Below are positions 42,076 to 50,246 of a stretch of 64,000 bases of DNA, in pieces (the first letter of the stretch is position 1; every line of letters starts with the position of its first letter). Source of the stretch: DAISKN01 sp964553925 (GTDB lineage: Bacteria; Acidobacteriota; Vicinamibacteria; Marinacidobacterales; SMYC01); contig CAZKNR010000560.1 of NCBI GenBank assembly GCA_964553925.1, forward strand, positions 56,301 through 120,300, read 5' to 3'. Under the pieces are notes generated by a model that saw nothing but the letters and a program-made list of their open reading frames with translations, was not told where the DNA came from and did not search any database. The position numbers and the translations under genes are program-made.

Positions 42076-43473
42076 GTGACCCTCGAGACTTTCGAGACTT
42101 TCGAGCCTTTCGAGATCGCCCGGCGCGTGGCGGAGACGGTCGCGCGCGAAGGCGGGCGTGCCCTCATCGTCGGCGGCTACGTTCGCGATCGGCTCCTCGG
42201 CATCGAAGCCAAAGAGCTCGACATCGAGGTCTTCGGGGTCTCGTTCGACGCGCTCGAGCGACTTCTCTCGACTCTCGGGGAAGTGATCCACGTCGGGAAA
42301 GCCTTCGGCGTTTTTCGGGTGAAAGGCCTCGACGCCGACTTCTCGCTGCCCCGGCGCGATAGCAAGGTCCGCCCCGGCCACACCGGCTTCGAAGTCGATT
42401 ACGACCCCGGGATGAGCTTCGCCGAGGCATCGCGCCGGCGCGACCTCACGATGAACGCCATCGGTCTCGATCCCCTGACGCTCGAGTACCTCGACCCTCA
42501 CGGGGGAAGACGGGACCTGCGCGAGAAGCGCCTCCGGGCGACGGATCCGATTCATTTTCCGGAGGACCCGCTCCGCGGGCTCCGGGTCGCGGGATTCGCG
42601 GCCCGCTTCGAGATGGCGCCCGACGAGGAGCTGAAGAGGCTCTCCTCGGAGCTCGACCTCTCGGAGCTCTCGGCGGAGCGCGTGTTCGGTGAGCTCGAGA
42701 AGCTCCTCCTTCGAAGCGAGAAGCCCTCGATCGGATTCGAGCTCCTGCGCGAGACGAAGCTCCTCCGCTTCTTTCCCGAGGCCGAGGCTCTCGTCGGAGT
42801 CCCCCAGGAGCCCGACTGGCATCCCGAGGGCGACGTCTGGATTCACACCATGATGGTCCTGGACGAAGCGGCGAAACTCCGGACGGGGACCGCCGAGGAC
42901 GACCTCGCGCTCATGTACGGAGCTCTCGCCCACGACTTTGGAAAGCCGGCGACCACACAAACGATCGGGGGAAGAATCACTTCCTACGAGCACGACGTGA
43001 AGGGAGCCGCGATCGCCGAGGCCTTTCTCGAGAGGCTCCGTTCGCCGAAAGAGCTCACGTCGAAAGTAGAGGCCCTCGTGCGCCATCACTTAGCACCCGC
43101 TCTCTTTCACAAGAACGGCGCCACGGCGAAAGCCTACCGGCGTCTCGCCCGGGATCTCGACGCCTCAGGGGTACGGCCGGATCTCCTCCTCCGGGTTGCG
43201 ACCGCCGACCACCTCGGACGCACGACCGGCGACGCGTTCGCGAGGAGGTTTCCGTCGGGCGATCACTTCAAGAGGATGATGGAGTCGCTCGAGCTCACGG
43301 TTGCGGCTCCGAAAGACGTCGTCCTCGGGCGACACCTCATCGCCCGTGGGCTTCGCCCGGGACCGGAGTTCGGCCGCATCCTCGCGGAGTGCCGGGACGT
43401 GCAGGACGAGACGGGATGGGACGACCCCGAGAGAATTCTCGACCGGGTGCTGGGGTTGCACCCGCACGGGTAG
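42076..43473 (+). CDS. cca: CCA tRNA nucleotidyltransferase/poly(A) polymerase family with HD domain
   Basis: 465 residues from the GTG at 42076, with AGGTGA before it. N-terminal VGGYVRDRLLGIEAKELDIEV carries GG...R-x-D-x-D-type active-site acids of class II CCA-adding enzymes; GVFRVKGLDADFSLPR and SRRRDLTMNAIGLDP complete the head and neck. The C-terminal half contains an HD phosphohydrolase motif (GALAHDFGKPATT), as in gamma-proteobacterial Cca. It adds or repairs the tRNA 3' CCA, or adds poly(A). The opening TLETFETFEPFE derives from a short repeated sequence and is probably not structural. Confidence 0.85.
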   Translation: MTLETFETFEPFEIARRVAETVAREGGRALIVGGYVRDRLLGIEAKELDIEVFGVSFDALERLLSTLGEVIHVGKAFGVFRVKGLDADFSLPRRDSKVRPGHTGFEVDYDPGMSFAEASRRRDLTMNAIGLDPLTLEYLDPHGGRRDLREKRLRATDPIHFPEDPLRGLRVAGFAARFEMAPDEELKRLSSELDLSELSAERVFGELEKLLLRSEKPSIGFELLRETKLLRFFPEAEALVGVPQEPDWHPEGDVWIHTMMVLDEAAKLRTGTAEDDLALMYGALAHDFGKPATTQTIGGRITSYEHDVKGAAIAEAFLERLRSPKELTSKVEALVRHHLAPALFHKNGATAKAYRRLARDLDASGVRPDLLLRVATADHLGRTTGDAFARRFPSGDHFKRMMESLELTVAAPKDVVLGRHLIARGLRPGPEFGRILAECRDVQDETGWDDPERILDRVLGLHPHG

Positions 43474-43497
43474 AACGTGTAGAATACCCTGGTATTC
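43456..43497 (+). promoter_or_regulatory. Promoter and operator of the mazEF pair
   Basis: TTGCAC (43456-43461), 18 bp, TAGAAT (43480-43485). The -10 box overlaps a perfect palindrome, GAATACC-CT-GGTATTC (43482-43497), so binding there would block the promoter. This matches autorepression by a MazE-type antitoxin. It lies directly after the cca stop. Confidence 0.6.
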
Positions 43498-43505
43498 CTT
43501 ATGGT

Positions 43506-43757
43506 ATGTCTATGGCTTCCGTGAAAATTGGAGTATCGCTGCCCGAGAACCTGGTCGAGTTTGCTGACGGCGAAGCCCAGCGCCGCGGGACCACGCGCTC
43601 CGGTCTTCTCGCCTCGCTGCTCGAAGCAGAGAGAATTCGCGAGCAAACACAGCGATACCTCGACAAACACGGCTGGGACATAGTGGAAGACAACGACCCG
43701 TGGCAGGAGTATCGGCGACGGATCATGGCCGAAGAGTACCGTGACGACGAGTGGTGA
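43506..43757 (+). CDS. MazE-type antitoxin, ribbon-helix-helix
   Basis: 83 residues from the ATG at 43506; the ATG at 43512 (MASVKIGVSLPENLVEF) is also possible. The N-terminus KIGVSLPENLVEFADGEAQ is a ribbon-helix-helix DNA-binding domain; the C-terminal half (DNDPWQEYRRRIMAEEYRD) is the acidic, flexible toxin-binding part. It overlaps the toxin gene by 17 bp. The upstream palindrome is its likely binding site. Confidence 0.75.
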   Translation: MSMASVKIGVSLPENLVEFADGEAQRRGTTRSGLLASLLEAERIREQTQRYLDKHGWDIVEDNDPWQEYRRRIMAEEYRDDEW

Positions 43758-44079
43758 CAGCCTTCCCCGCCGCGGCGAAGTCTGGTGGGTGAGAATCGAC
43801 AAACTGCGGCCCGCAGTCGTGGTCCAGACGGACCGGGTGCGTGATTCGCGAATAAGCTCATTTCTAATCGTCCCGATGACGAGCCGGCTCCAGTGGGAGG
43901 GTCTCGCTGGCAACGTTCGCATCGATCGCCGAACTACCGGGTTGTCGAGGACATCGGTCGCGAACGTTTACGACATTCAACGGGTTCTACGCTCCGACTT
44001 CGTCGAGCACGCGGGGCGTTTGTCCCCTGAGTCTATCAAGGCCCTTGACGAGGGTCTGAGGCTCGTCCTGGAGCTTTGA
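43741..44079 (+). CDS. MazF/PemK-type mRNA interferase toxin
   Basis: 112 residues from the GTG at 43741. The MazF fold is recognisable by RRGEVWWVRID, RPAVVVQTDRV, FLIVPMTSRLQ and TGLSRTSVANVYDIQRV, with a final GRLSPESIKALDEGL. The loop between WWV and RPAV is shorter than in classical MazF, a subtype trait or a small deletion. MazF enzymes cut single-stranded RNA at short sequences. Overlap with the antitoxin gene and a shared operator support an active type II module. Confidence 0.8.
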   Translation: MTTSGDSLPRRGEVWWVRIDKLRPAVVVQTDRVRDSRISSFLIVPMTSRLQWEGLAGNVRIDRRTTGLSRTSVANVYDIQRVLRSDFVEHAGRLSPESIKALDEGLRLVLEL

Positions 44080-44086
44080 GAGTGCT

Positions 44087-45064
44087 TTGAAGAACTTCCT
44101 CCTCGCGCTCCTCCTCGCCGGAATCCCCCTCGAGCCCTCGGAGAACCCCGAGGCGCGCTCTCTTTACGAGACAGCTCTCGCCTCCTTTCAAACGCGCACC
44201 CGCGAAGGGCTCACCGAAGGCCGCCTTCTCTTTCAGGACGCGGTGACGCTCGAGCCTCGATTCGCTGAGGCCCACGCGGGCGTTGCCGACGCCTCCTGCC
44301 TTCTCGCCCTCTATGGATACGAAGCGCCCTCTCGGGTGATGCCGGGAGCCCGCGAGGCGGCGATGGAAGCGATTCGCCTCGAGCCTTCGCTCGCGAAGGC
44401 CCACGCGTCCCTCGGGCTCGTCCGCTACCTCTATGAATGGAGCTTCGACGAGGCGGAGGCGAGCTTCGAGAAGGCGATATCGCTCGACCCCACGTATCCT
44501 TCAGCCCATCACTGGTTCGCGATGATGCTCATGGCGACCGGCCGCTACGAGGAGAGCCTCGAGCGGATCGACGAAGCGATCGCTCTCGAGCCCGAATCCG
44601 CGCTCTATGACGTGAAGCGGGGCACGATCCTGATGGCCCAGGGCAGACTCGACGAGGCGGAAGCGCACCTCCGCGCGGTTCTCGAGCGGCGTCCCGGATC
44701 TCCTCTGGCGCGGCGGGAGCTCGGTTTGCTGGAGCTGGTTCGCGGCCGGCCCGAGGCGGCACGGGTTCATCTCGACTCTTCCGAGCCGGCCTACGCCCTG
44801 GTCCTTGGCCGGCTGGGCAGGAAGAGCGAGGCTCGAGCGATGCTCGAGGCGCTCCGCGACGTTTCGGCCTCGAGCTACGTCTCCCCCATCGACTTTGCCG
44901 TGATTTACGCCGGCCTCGGGGAGACGGAGGCGGCGCTCGACGAGGTCGGCCGCGCCTTCGAAGCGCGAGACGCGGCACTCGTGTATCTTCGGATCCAGCC
45001 GGGACTGGCTTCCCTTCGCTCCGAGGCGCGTTTCCAGGACATCCTGAAGCGCATGGGAATCTGA
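44087..45064 (+). CDS. Exported TPR protein
   Basis: 325 residues from the TTG at 44087. A short hydrophobic start (MKNFLLALLLAGIPL) looks like a signal peptide. Helical repeats of about 34 residues follow, e.g. LAKAHASLGLVRYLYEWSFDE, YPSAHHWFAMMLMATGRYEE and ALYDVKRGTILMAQGRLDE: at least six TPR units covering residues 50-250. The end (LRIQPGLASLRSEARFQDIL) is common in Acidobacterial TPR proteins. Protein-protein scaffold; partner unknown. It starts 7 bp after the mazF stop but is probably a chance neighbour, and it precedes the esterase by 9 bp. Confidence 0.75.
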   Translation: MKNFLLALLLAGIPLEPSENPEARSLYETALASFQTRTREGLTEGRLLFQDAVTLEPRFAEAHAGVADASCLLALYGYEAPSRVMPGAREAAMEAIRLEPSLAKAHASLGLVRYLYEWSFDEAEASFEKAISLDPTYPSAHHWFAMMLMATGRYEESLERIDEAIALEPESALYDVKRGTILMAQGRLDEAEAHLRAVLERRPGSPLARRELGLLELVRGRPEAARVHLDSSEPAYALVLGRLGRKSEARAMLEALRDVSASSYVSPIDFAVIYAGLGETEAALDEVGRAFEARDAALVYLRIQPGLASLRSEARFQDILKRMGI

Positions 45065-45073
45065 GGTGTGATG

Positions 45074-46783
45074 ATGAAAAAGCTCGCGATCGTGTTCCTG
45101 TTTTTTGCGTCTGTCGCCTCCACCCAGGAGCTTCGGTTCGCCGTCAGCTTTCCGGCGGAGAGGAGCCGCGAGCCTCTCGACGGGCGGCTCCTTCTCCTGA
45201 TCTCGAACGATCCCTCGAACGAGCCGAGATTTCAGATCCTGACCGGGCCCAAGACTCAGGTGGTCTTCGGGATCGACGTCGAGGGGCTGGCGCCGGGGAA
45301 GGACGCGATCGTCGACGGGAGCTCCCTCGGCTATCCCATCAAAAGCCTCCGCGAGATCCCGAAGGGCCGCTACCGCGTGCAGGCGCTCCTGCACCGCTAT
45401 GAGACCTTCCACCGCAAGGATGGCCATGTGGTGAAGCTCCCGATGGACCGCGGGGAGGGCCAGCAATGGAACCGGGCTCCGGGAAACCTTTATAGCGACC
45501 CCGCCGAGATGGCGATCGACCCGGCGAAAGGCGGGACGCTCCGCCTCACCCTCGACAAGGAGATCCCTCCCATCCCCGATCCCCCGGAGACGAAGTACAT
45601 CAAGCACGTCAAGATCCAGAGCAAGCTCCTCACGGAGTTCTGGGGGAGGCCGATGCACCTGGGCGCTCATGTGCTCCTCCCCGAAGGTTTCGACGAGCAT
45701 CCAGAGGCGCGCTATCCCCTGATGATCTACCACGGACACTTTCCCTACACCATGAGTGGCTTCCGCGAGGAGCCGCCGGATCCGAACTTGAAGCCGGAGT
45801 ACAGCGAACGCTTTCACTGGGAGGGCTACAACCGAACGGAGCAGGAGCACGCGTATCAGCTCTACAAGGACTGGACCGGGCCCGGCTTCCCGCGCGTTCT
45901 CGCGATCGAGATCCAGCACGCGAACCCGTTCTACGACGACTCCTACGCGGTGAACTCCGAGAACCTCGGTCCGTACGGCGACGCCATCACCTACGAGCTG
46001 ATTCCCGAGATCGAGAAGAGGTTCCGGGGTCTCGGCGAGGGCTGGGCCCGCTTTCTCTACGGAGGGTCGACCGGCGGATGGGAGGCGCTCGGAGCTCAGG
46101 TTTTCTACCCCGACGAGTACAACGGTTGTTTCGCCGCCTGTCCTGACCCCATCGACTTCCGCGCCTACACCGTGGTCGATATTTATAAGGATGAGAACGC
46201 CTACCACCTCGACAGCGACTGGAAGAAAACGCCGCGCCCCGGCCTCAGGGATTACCTCGGCCACGTGAGCGCGACTTCCCAGGAGCTGAACCGGATGGAG
46301 CTGGTCCTCGGGACGAAGACCCGCTCGGGGCAGCAGTGGGATATCTGGGAAGCGGTGTACTCGCCCGCCGGTGACGACGGCTATCCGAAGCGGATCTGGG
46401 ACAAAGAGACCGGAGTCATCGACAAGAAGGTCGCCGAGTTCTGGCGGGAGAACTACGATCTTTCCTACATCTTGAAGCGCGACTGGGCGAAGCTCGGCCC
46501 GAAGCTCGAGGGGAAGATCCATATCTACGTCGGGGACATGGACAACTTCTACCTGAACAACGCCGTGTACCTCATCGAGGAGTTCCTCGAGGGCACGAAG
46601 AACCCGTACTACGGCGGCGAGGTCGACTACGGCGACCGGGCGGAGCACTGCTGGAACGGCGACCAGACCAGGCCGAACGGCTCTTCACGACTCCGCTACC
46701 ACCAGATGTTCATCCCCAAAGCGGTCGAGAGGATCCTGAAGACCGCGCCTCCGGGCGCGGACCTCGAGAGCTGGAGGTACTGA
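45074..46783 (+). CDS. Exported alpha/beta-hydrolase, putative esterase
   Basis: 569 residues. The ATG at 45074 is chosen because GAGG lies 7 bp upstream; ATG at 45071 and GTG at 45068 are also in frame. Signal peptide MKKLAIVFLFFASVASTQ. The middle holds YPLMIYHGHFPY (oxyanion region) and FLYGGSTGGWEALGAQ, with the nucleophile Ser in GGSTGG; a late AEHCWNGD may supply the His. The N-terminal 170 residues are a beta-rich domain. It resembles secreted esterases of the D/feruloyl type, but the substrate is not determinable. Confidence 0.72.
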   Translation: MKKLAIVFLFFASVASTQELRFAVSFPAERSREPLDGRLLLLISNDPSNEPRFQILTGPKTQVVFGIDVEGLAPGKDAIVDGSSLGYPIKSLREIPKGRYRVQALLHRYETFHRKDGHVVKLPMDRGEGQQWNRAPGNLYSDPAEMAIDPAKGGTLRLTLDKEIPPIPDPPETKYIKHVKIQSKLLTEFWGRPMHLGAHVLLPEGFDEHPEARYPLMIYHGHFPYTMSGFREEPPDPNLKPEYSERFHWEGYNRTEQEHAYQLYKDWTGPGFPRVLAIEIQHANPFYDDSYAVNSENLGPYGDAITYELIPEIEKRFRGLGEGWARFLYGGSTGGWEALGAQVFYPDEYNGCFAACPDPIDFRAYTVVDIYKDENAYHLDSDWKKTPRPGLRDYLGHVSATSQELNRMELVLGTKTRSGQQWDIWEAVYSPAGDDGYPKRIWDKETGVIDKKVAEFWRENYDLSYILKRDWAKLGPKLEGKIHIYVGDMDNFYLNNAVYLIEEFLEGTKNPYYGGEVDYGDRAEHCWNGDQTRPNGSSRLRYHQMFIPKAVERILKTAPPGADLESWRY

Positions 46784-46798
46784 GATCGGGCACTGCGC

Positions 46799-47524
46799 AT
46801 GAAACGATGGCTGGCACGGAAAGTCGACGGCTTCCTGGATCGCTCCTTCGAGCGCCTCTCGAAAAAGGTCGTCCGCGAGTACTTCTTCACGGAGCTTCAC
46901 CCCGCGACTCTCCTCCTTCGAGAGGCTCAAGCCGAGGCCGCCGCCTACGTCAAGGAGCGCATGCCCCAGGCGCTCTACTTCCTCGACCGGCTAGACCTTC
47001 TCCGTTTCGCCATGGATCGCATCTCCATCCCCGGGATGGTCCTGGAGTTCGGCGTCTTCAAAGGCAAGTCCATTTCTTTGATCGGCGCGGCGACGGCCGG
47101 GAAGGTGCACGGGTTCGATACGTTCGAGGGCCTGCCTGAAGACTGGACGGGAAACCGGGGCCCGCGCGGCGAGTTCTCGGCCGGGGGCGTCCTCCCGCCG
47201 GTTCCTAACAACATCGTCCTGCACAAGGGACTCTTCGAAGAAACGCTGCCTCCGTTCATGGAGGAGAACCGAGAGGGCGTTGCCTTCGCCCACGTGGATT
47301 GCGATCTCTACGGGTCAACGAAGACCGTCTTCGAGAACGTCGGCGGACGGCTGCGCAAAGGGAGCGTTCTCGTCTTCGATGACTATTTCAATTTCCCCGG
47401 CTGGCGAAACCACGAGTTCAAGGCTTTCCAGGAGCTCGTTGCGGCCCGCAGCCTGGAGTATCGCTACATCGGCTATGCCCGGCACCAGGCCGCTGTGGTC
47501 ATCGATTCGACAGGCAAAGAGTGA
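46799..47524 (+). CDS. TylF/MycF-type O-methyltransferase
   Basis: 241 residues. S-adenosylmethionine-binding motif GMVLEFGVFKGKSISLIG (about residue 80), then VHGFDTFEGLPEDW, the metal-binding Asp in FAHVDCDLYGSTKTV and VFDDYFNFPGW, as in the TylF/MycF family that methylates sugars of macrolides. Many environmental homologues occur outside antibiotic clusters, and no biosynthetic genes are seen here, so it may methylate surface sugars or another metabolite. It begins 15 bp after the esterase and ends at a large inverted repeat. Confidence 0.8.
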   Translation: MKRWLARKVDGFLDRSFERLSKKVVREYFFTELHPATLLLREAQAEAAAYVKERMPQALYFLDRLDLLRFAMDRISIPGMVLEFGVFKGKSISLIGAATAGKVHGFDTFEGLPEDWTGNRGPRGEFSAGGVLPPVPNNIVLHKGLFEETLPPFMEENREGVAFAHVDCDLYGSTKTVFENVGGRLRKGSVLVFDDYFNFPGWRNHEFKAFQELVAARSLEYRYIGYARHQAAVVIDSTGKE

Positions 47525-47635
47525 AATACAAGGGGGATGGGGAGATGGGAGGAGATGGGGAAATGAATATGAATCAGGACCTATTGGAAATTTTATCTCC
47601 TTAATCTCCTCCTGTCCCCCTATCCCCCTTGTATT
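47525..47635. repeat. Long purine-rich inverted repeat between convergent genes
   Basis: The 14-bp arms AATACAAGGGGGAT (47525-47538) and ATCCCCCTTGTATT (47622-47635) are perfect. Pairing continues imperfectly inward to about GGAGGAGAT / ATCTCCTCC, leaving an AT-rich loop. The right arm supplies the stop codon and last residues of the gene ending at 47620. It may be a MITE-like insertion or a bidirectional terminator. Confidence 0.75.
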
Positions 47636-48570
47636 CGATTTCCCTCTTCGCGCACGTGTTTTGCCTGCGCCTTTTGCTCGTCGAACTCGTCGCGACGGCG
47701 CGCGATCTCATCCGGCGTGAGCCGTTCGGCGTTGCAGTAATCGAGCTTCCAGTCGGCGCCGACGCTCCATTTCAGCGGTGACTGAACGGTCGTACGCGGG
47801 GCCGGCGCCGCCTCGAGAACGCTCAGCGCGAGGTCGAGGGTGAATCCTTGCGACAGGGCGTCCTTCGGCCGGCCCGCCGCGTTGCCGAGTGGGAAATCGG
47901 AAAAAAGAAAACGCGGTACGCCGACGTACTCGACGATGTCTTTCGCGCAGCCCATGACAACCGTCGAGATGCCGTTTTCTTCCAGCATTCGCGCGGCCAG
48001 GCTTATGGTCTGATGGCAGACGGGGCAGTTGGGGACCAGGATGGCTGCATCGACGCCGTCGGCTCTGCAGCGGGCGACGATCTCCGGGCAATCGACGCCG
48101 AGCGTCACGCGGTGGCTGCGATTGGTCGGTGCGCCGTGAAACCGCGGAGCCACGGAACCGATGCGGCCCGACGCCGCCCGAAGCCGGAGCTCAGCCAGCG
48201 GGAAATAGGCCGCGAGGTCCTCGGCAGTGGTGTGCGTGAAGTCGATGGCCACATGGGAAATGCGCAGATCCGGATCCTCCGCGGCATCGCCCGAGTAGAC
48301 GTCATAGAACTTGGCTGCCCCGTTGTAAGGCGCCCGCGGGCCCTGATCGCCCTTGCCCGGCTGATAGGGCGCCGCCGTGGTGAGGATCGCGACCCGGCTC
48401 CTGGAGAGCGGCTTGTCCAGAGGCCGAAACGGCACGTCCGCGTAGTGCGCCCACTCGTAAGGCGCGCCGTAGCCGAGCGCCTTGTAGTACTCCCGAATGC
48501 GCTCCCGGTAGGGGATCGGTGCATCGTGCGCCGCGGCGAAGCCGAAGTCTTCTGTGCGCTCGCTCGCCAT
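47620..48570 (-). CDS. Glycine/sarcosine/betaine reductase B-like protein (Cys form)
   Basis: 316 residues. The sequence resembles GrdB/PrdB-type reductase proteins: PFRPLDKPLSRSRVAILTTA, RISHVAIDFTHTT, and AILVPNCPVCHQTISLAARM, where CPVC stands at the redox position taken by selenocysteine in clostridial enzymes. STVVMGCAKDIVEYVGVPRFL follows the family pattern. No GrdA/E or PrdA gene is near, and no in-frame TGA is seen. The protein may catalyse a related reductive or isomerase reaction; the real function is unknown. Its last residues (RIQGG) come from the inverted repeat. Divergent from the permease gene. Confidence 0.65.
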   Translation of the reverse strand: MASERTEDFGFAAAHDAPIPYRERIREYYKALGYGAPYEWAHYADVPFRPLDKPLSRSRVAILTTAAPYQPGKGDQGPRAPYNGAAKFYDVYSGDAAEDPDLRISHVAIDFTHTTAEDLAAYFPLAELRLRAASGRIGSVAPRFHGAPTNRSHRVTLGVDCPEIVARCRADGVDAAILVPNCPVCHQTISLAARMLEENGISTVVMGCAKDIVEYVGVPRFLFSDFPLGNAAGRPKDALSQGFTLDLALSVLEAAPAPRTTVQSPLKWSVGADWKLDYCNAERLTPDEIARRRDEFDEQKAQAKHVREEGNRIQGG

Positions 48571-48741
48571 GGCTGCACCTCCCTACGAGCTCAATGACTG
48601 CCTTGAACCGAGCGGATCGTATCACCGGTGGCTCGGCGGGATGTTTCCCTGCGATCGCTTCACCATCGAGTCTCCACCTGGACGCGATATACTCCGCGGC
48701 CATCGATCGCGTTCAATCTCGATAGGGAGAGAGGTCCGGAG

Positions 48742-50244
48742 ATGGCGAGCGATCTGGAGGCTCCGAACGGCGGCGGCACACTGGCGCGGGAGATGGGGCT
48801 CCTGGGGCTGGTGGCGACGGGATTCTGCTCGATGGTCGGAGCGGGAATCAACGTCGTCCCCATCATGGTTCAAAGGAACGTGCCCGCCATCGGCCCCCAC
48901 GTCACCGCGGCCTTCGCTCTAGCGATGATCCCCGCGGTCCTCGCGGCGATCTCCTACGCCGCCATGGCGTCGGCCATGCCGCGCGCGGGAGGCAGCTACG
49001 TCTACGCGAGCCGCGGTCTCCATCCATACCTGGGGTTTCTCGCGAGCTTCTCGCAGTGGTTCGGGCTTTCCGTCGCGATGGGCGTCGTTGCCTACGTCCT
49101 GGTGCCGTTTCTTCGCGACATCGCGATATCGGTCGGATTCAATGGAGTCGCTTCGTTCCTTGAATCGGGACCGACCCGGCTCGCCCTGGCTCTCGCGTTT
49201 CTCTGGATCGCCGCCCTGGTGAACCTCCTCGGAATCAAAGTCTACGAGCGGGTCATGGTGATCCTGCTGGTCTTCGGGCTCATCGGAGGAGCGATCGTGA
49301 TTCCCACCGGGTTCCTGTTCGATCACGCGGATTTCATCGCGGCGGTCGCTCAGAGGGACGGGGTTGCCGTGTTGCCCGTCGAGGCGGGTCCGCTGGGCTT
49401 CGGAGCGCTTCTGGCGGCAACGGCGATTCTCTTCTCCTCGTTCATCGGGTTCGACTCCATCGCCCAGGCGGGAAGCGAGGCCAAGAATCCGAGGGTGACG
49501 CTGCCGCTCGCTACCGGTATCTCCATTCTGTTCGTGGGCGCGTTCTATCTGTTGTTCACCGCCGCGGTGTATCACGCCGTTCCCTGGTACTTCATCGCCG
49601 AGCGCGCCGCCGCGACCGATCTGACCGCGCCCGGACTCCTGGGGTATCTCCTCGCGCCCGCCTGGACGGCCTCGATGGTGGCGGCCGCTTCCTTCGGGCT
49701 TTTCGATAGTCTCCCCGGGATGATGCTCGCGGTGTCACGGCTCATGTTCGCCTGGGCGGAGGACGGAATCTTCTTCCGCTCGGTAGCCCGAGTGCACCCG
49801 CGGTGGCGAACGCCGCACATCGCCATTCTGGTGAGCAGCGCGACGGCCACCGCGGGCATCTTCGGCTGCCACTTCGCGGGAGATTTCTTCCTCGGCGTCG
49901 ACGTTCTGGTCATCGGCATGCTGGTGAACTTCATCCTGGTGTGCCTCTCGGTGGTGTTCCTCGCCCGGCGCAACCCGACGCTCGCCGCCGGCCTGCGGCT
50001 CATGAAGTCCCGCCCCGCGCAGATCTTCTTCGGAGGCACCGGCGCGGCGCTCCTCGGCGTTCTCCTGGCGGCGCAGATCGGGAAGGACCTCGGCGCCGAC
50101 GTGGCCGCCTGGTACTATCGCTCCACCTGGGTGTACTTGCTGGCGGTGGCCGTGGTCTCTCTCCTCTTCGTGATTCGCTGGAAAGGACTCCGCAGCGCCG
50201 GAGTCGATCTGGAGAAGCTCTACTCGACGCTGCCACCGGAGTAA
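48742..50244 (+). CDS. APC-superfamily amino acid permease
   Basis: 500 residues from the ATG at 48742, with GAGAGG and GGAG upstream. About 12 hydrophobic segments; the first carries the APC motif GLVATGFCSMVGAGINVVP. Conserved PRAGGSYVYASRGLHPYLG and FIGFDSIAQAGSEAKNPR (family motif with Glu) support the assignment. It likely imports an amino acid or amine by cation symport. It is followed after 2 bp by an FAD-dependent amine/amino-acid oxidase, so it probably supplies that enzyme's substrate. Confidence 0.88.
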   Translation: MASDLEAPNGGGTLAREMGLLGLVATGFCSMVGAGINVVPIMVQRNVPAIGPHVTAAFALAMIPAVLAAISYAAMASAMPRAGGSYVYASRGLHPYLGFLASFSQWFGLSVAMGVVAYVLVPFLRDIAISVGFNGVASFLESGPTRLALALAFLWIAALVNLLGIKVYERVMVILLVFGLIGGAIVIPTGFLFDHADFIAAVAQRDGVAVLPVEAGPLGFGALLAATAILFSSFIGFDSIAQAGSEAKNPRVTLPLATGISILFVGAFYLLFTAAVYHAVPWYFIAERAAATDLTAPGLLGYLLAPAWTASMVAAASFGLFDSLPGMMLAVSRLMFAWAEDGIFFRSVARVHPRWRTPHIAILVSSATATAGIFGCHFAGDFFLGVDVLVIGMLVNFILVCLSVVFLARRNPTLAAGLRLMKSRPAQIFFGGTGAALLGVLLAAQIGKDLGADVAAWYYRSTWVYLLAVAVVSLLFVIRWKGLRSAGVDLEKLYSTLPPE

Positions 50245-50246
50245 AC

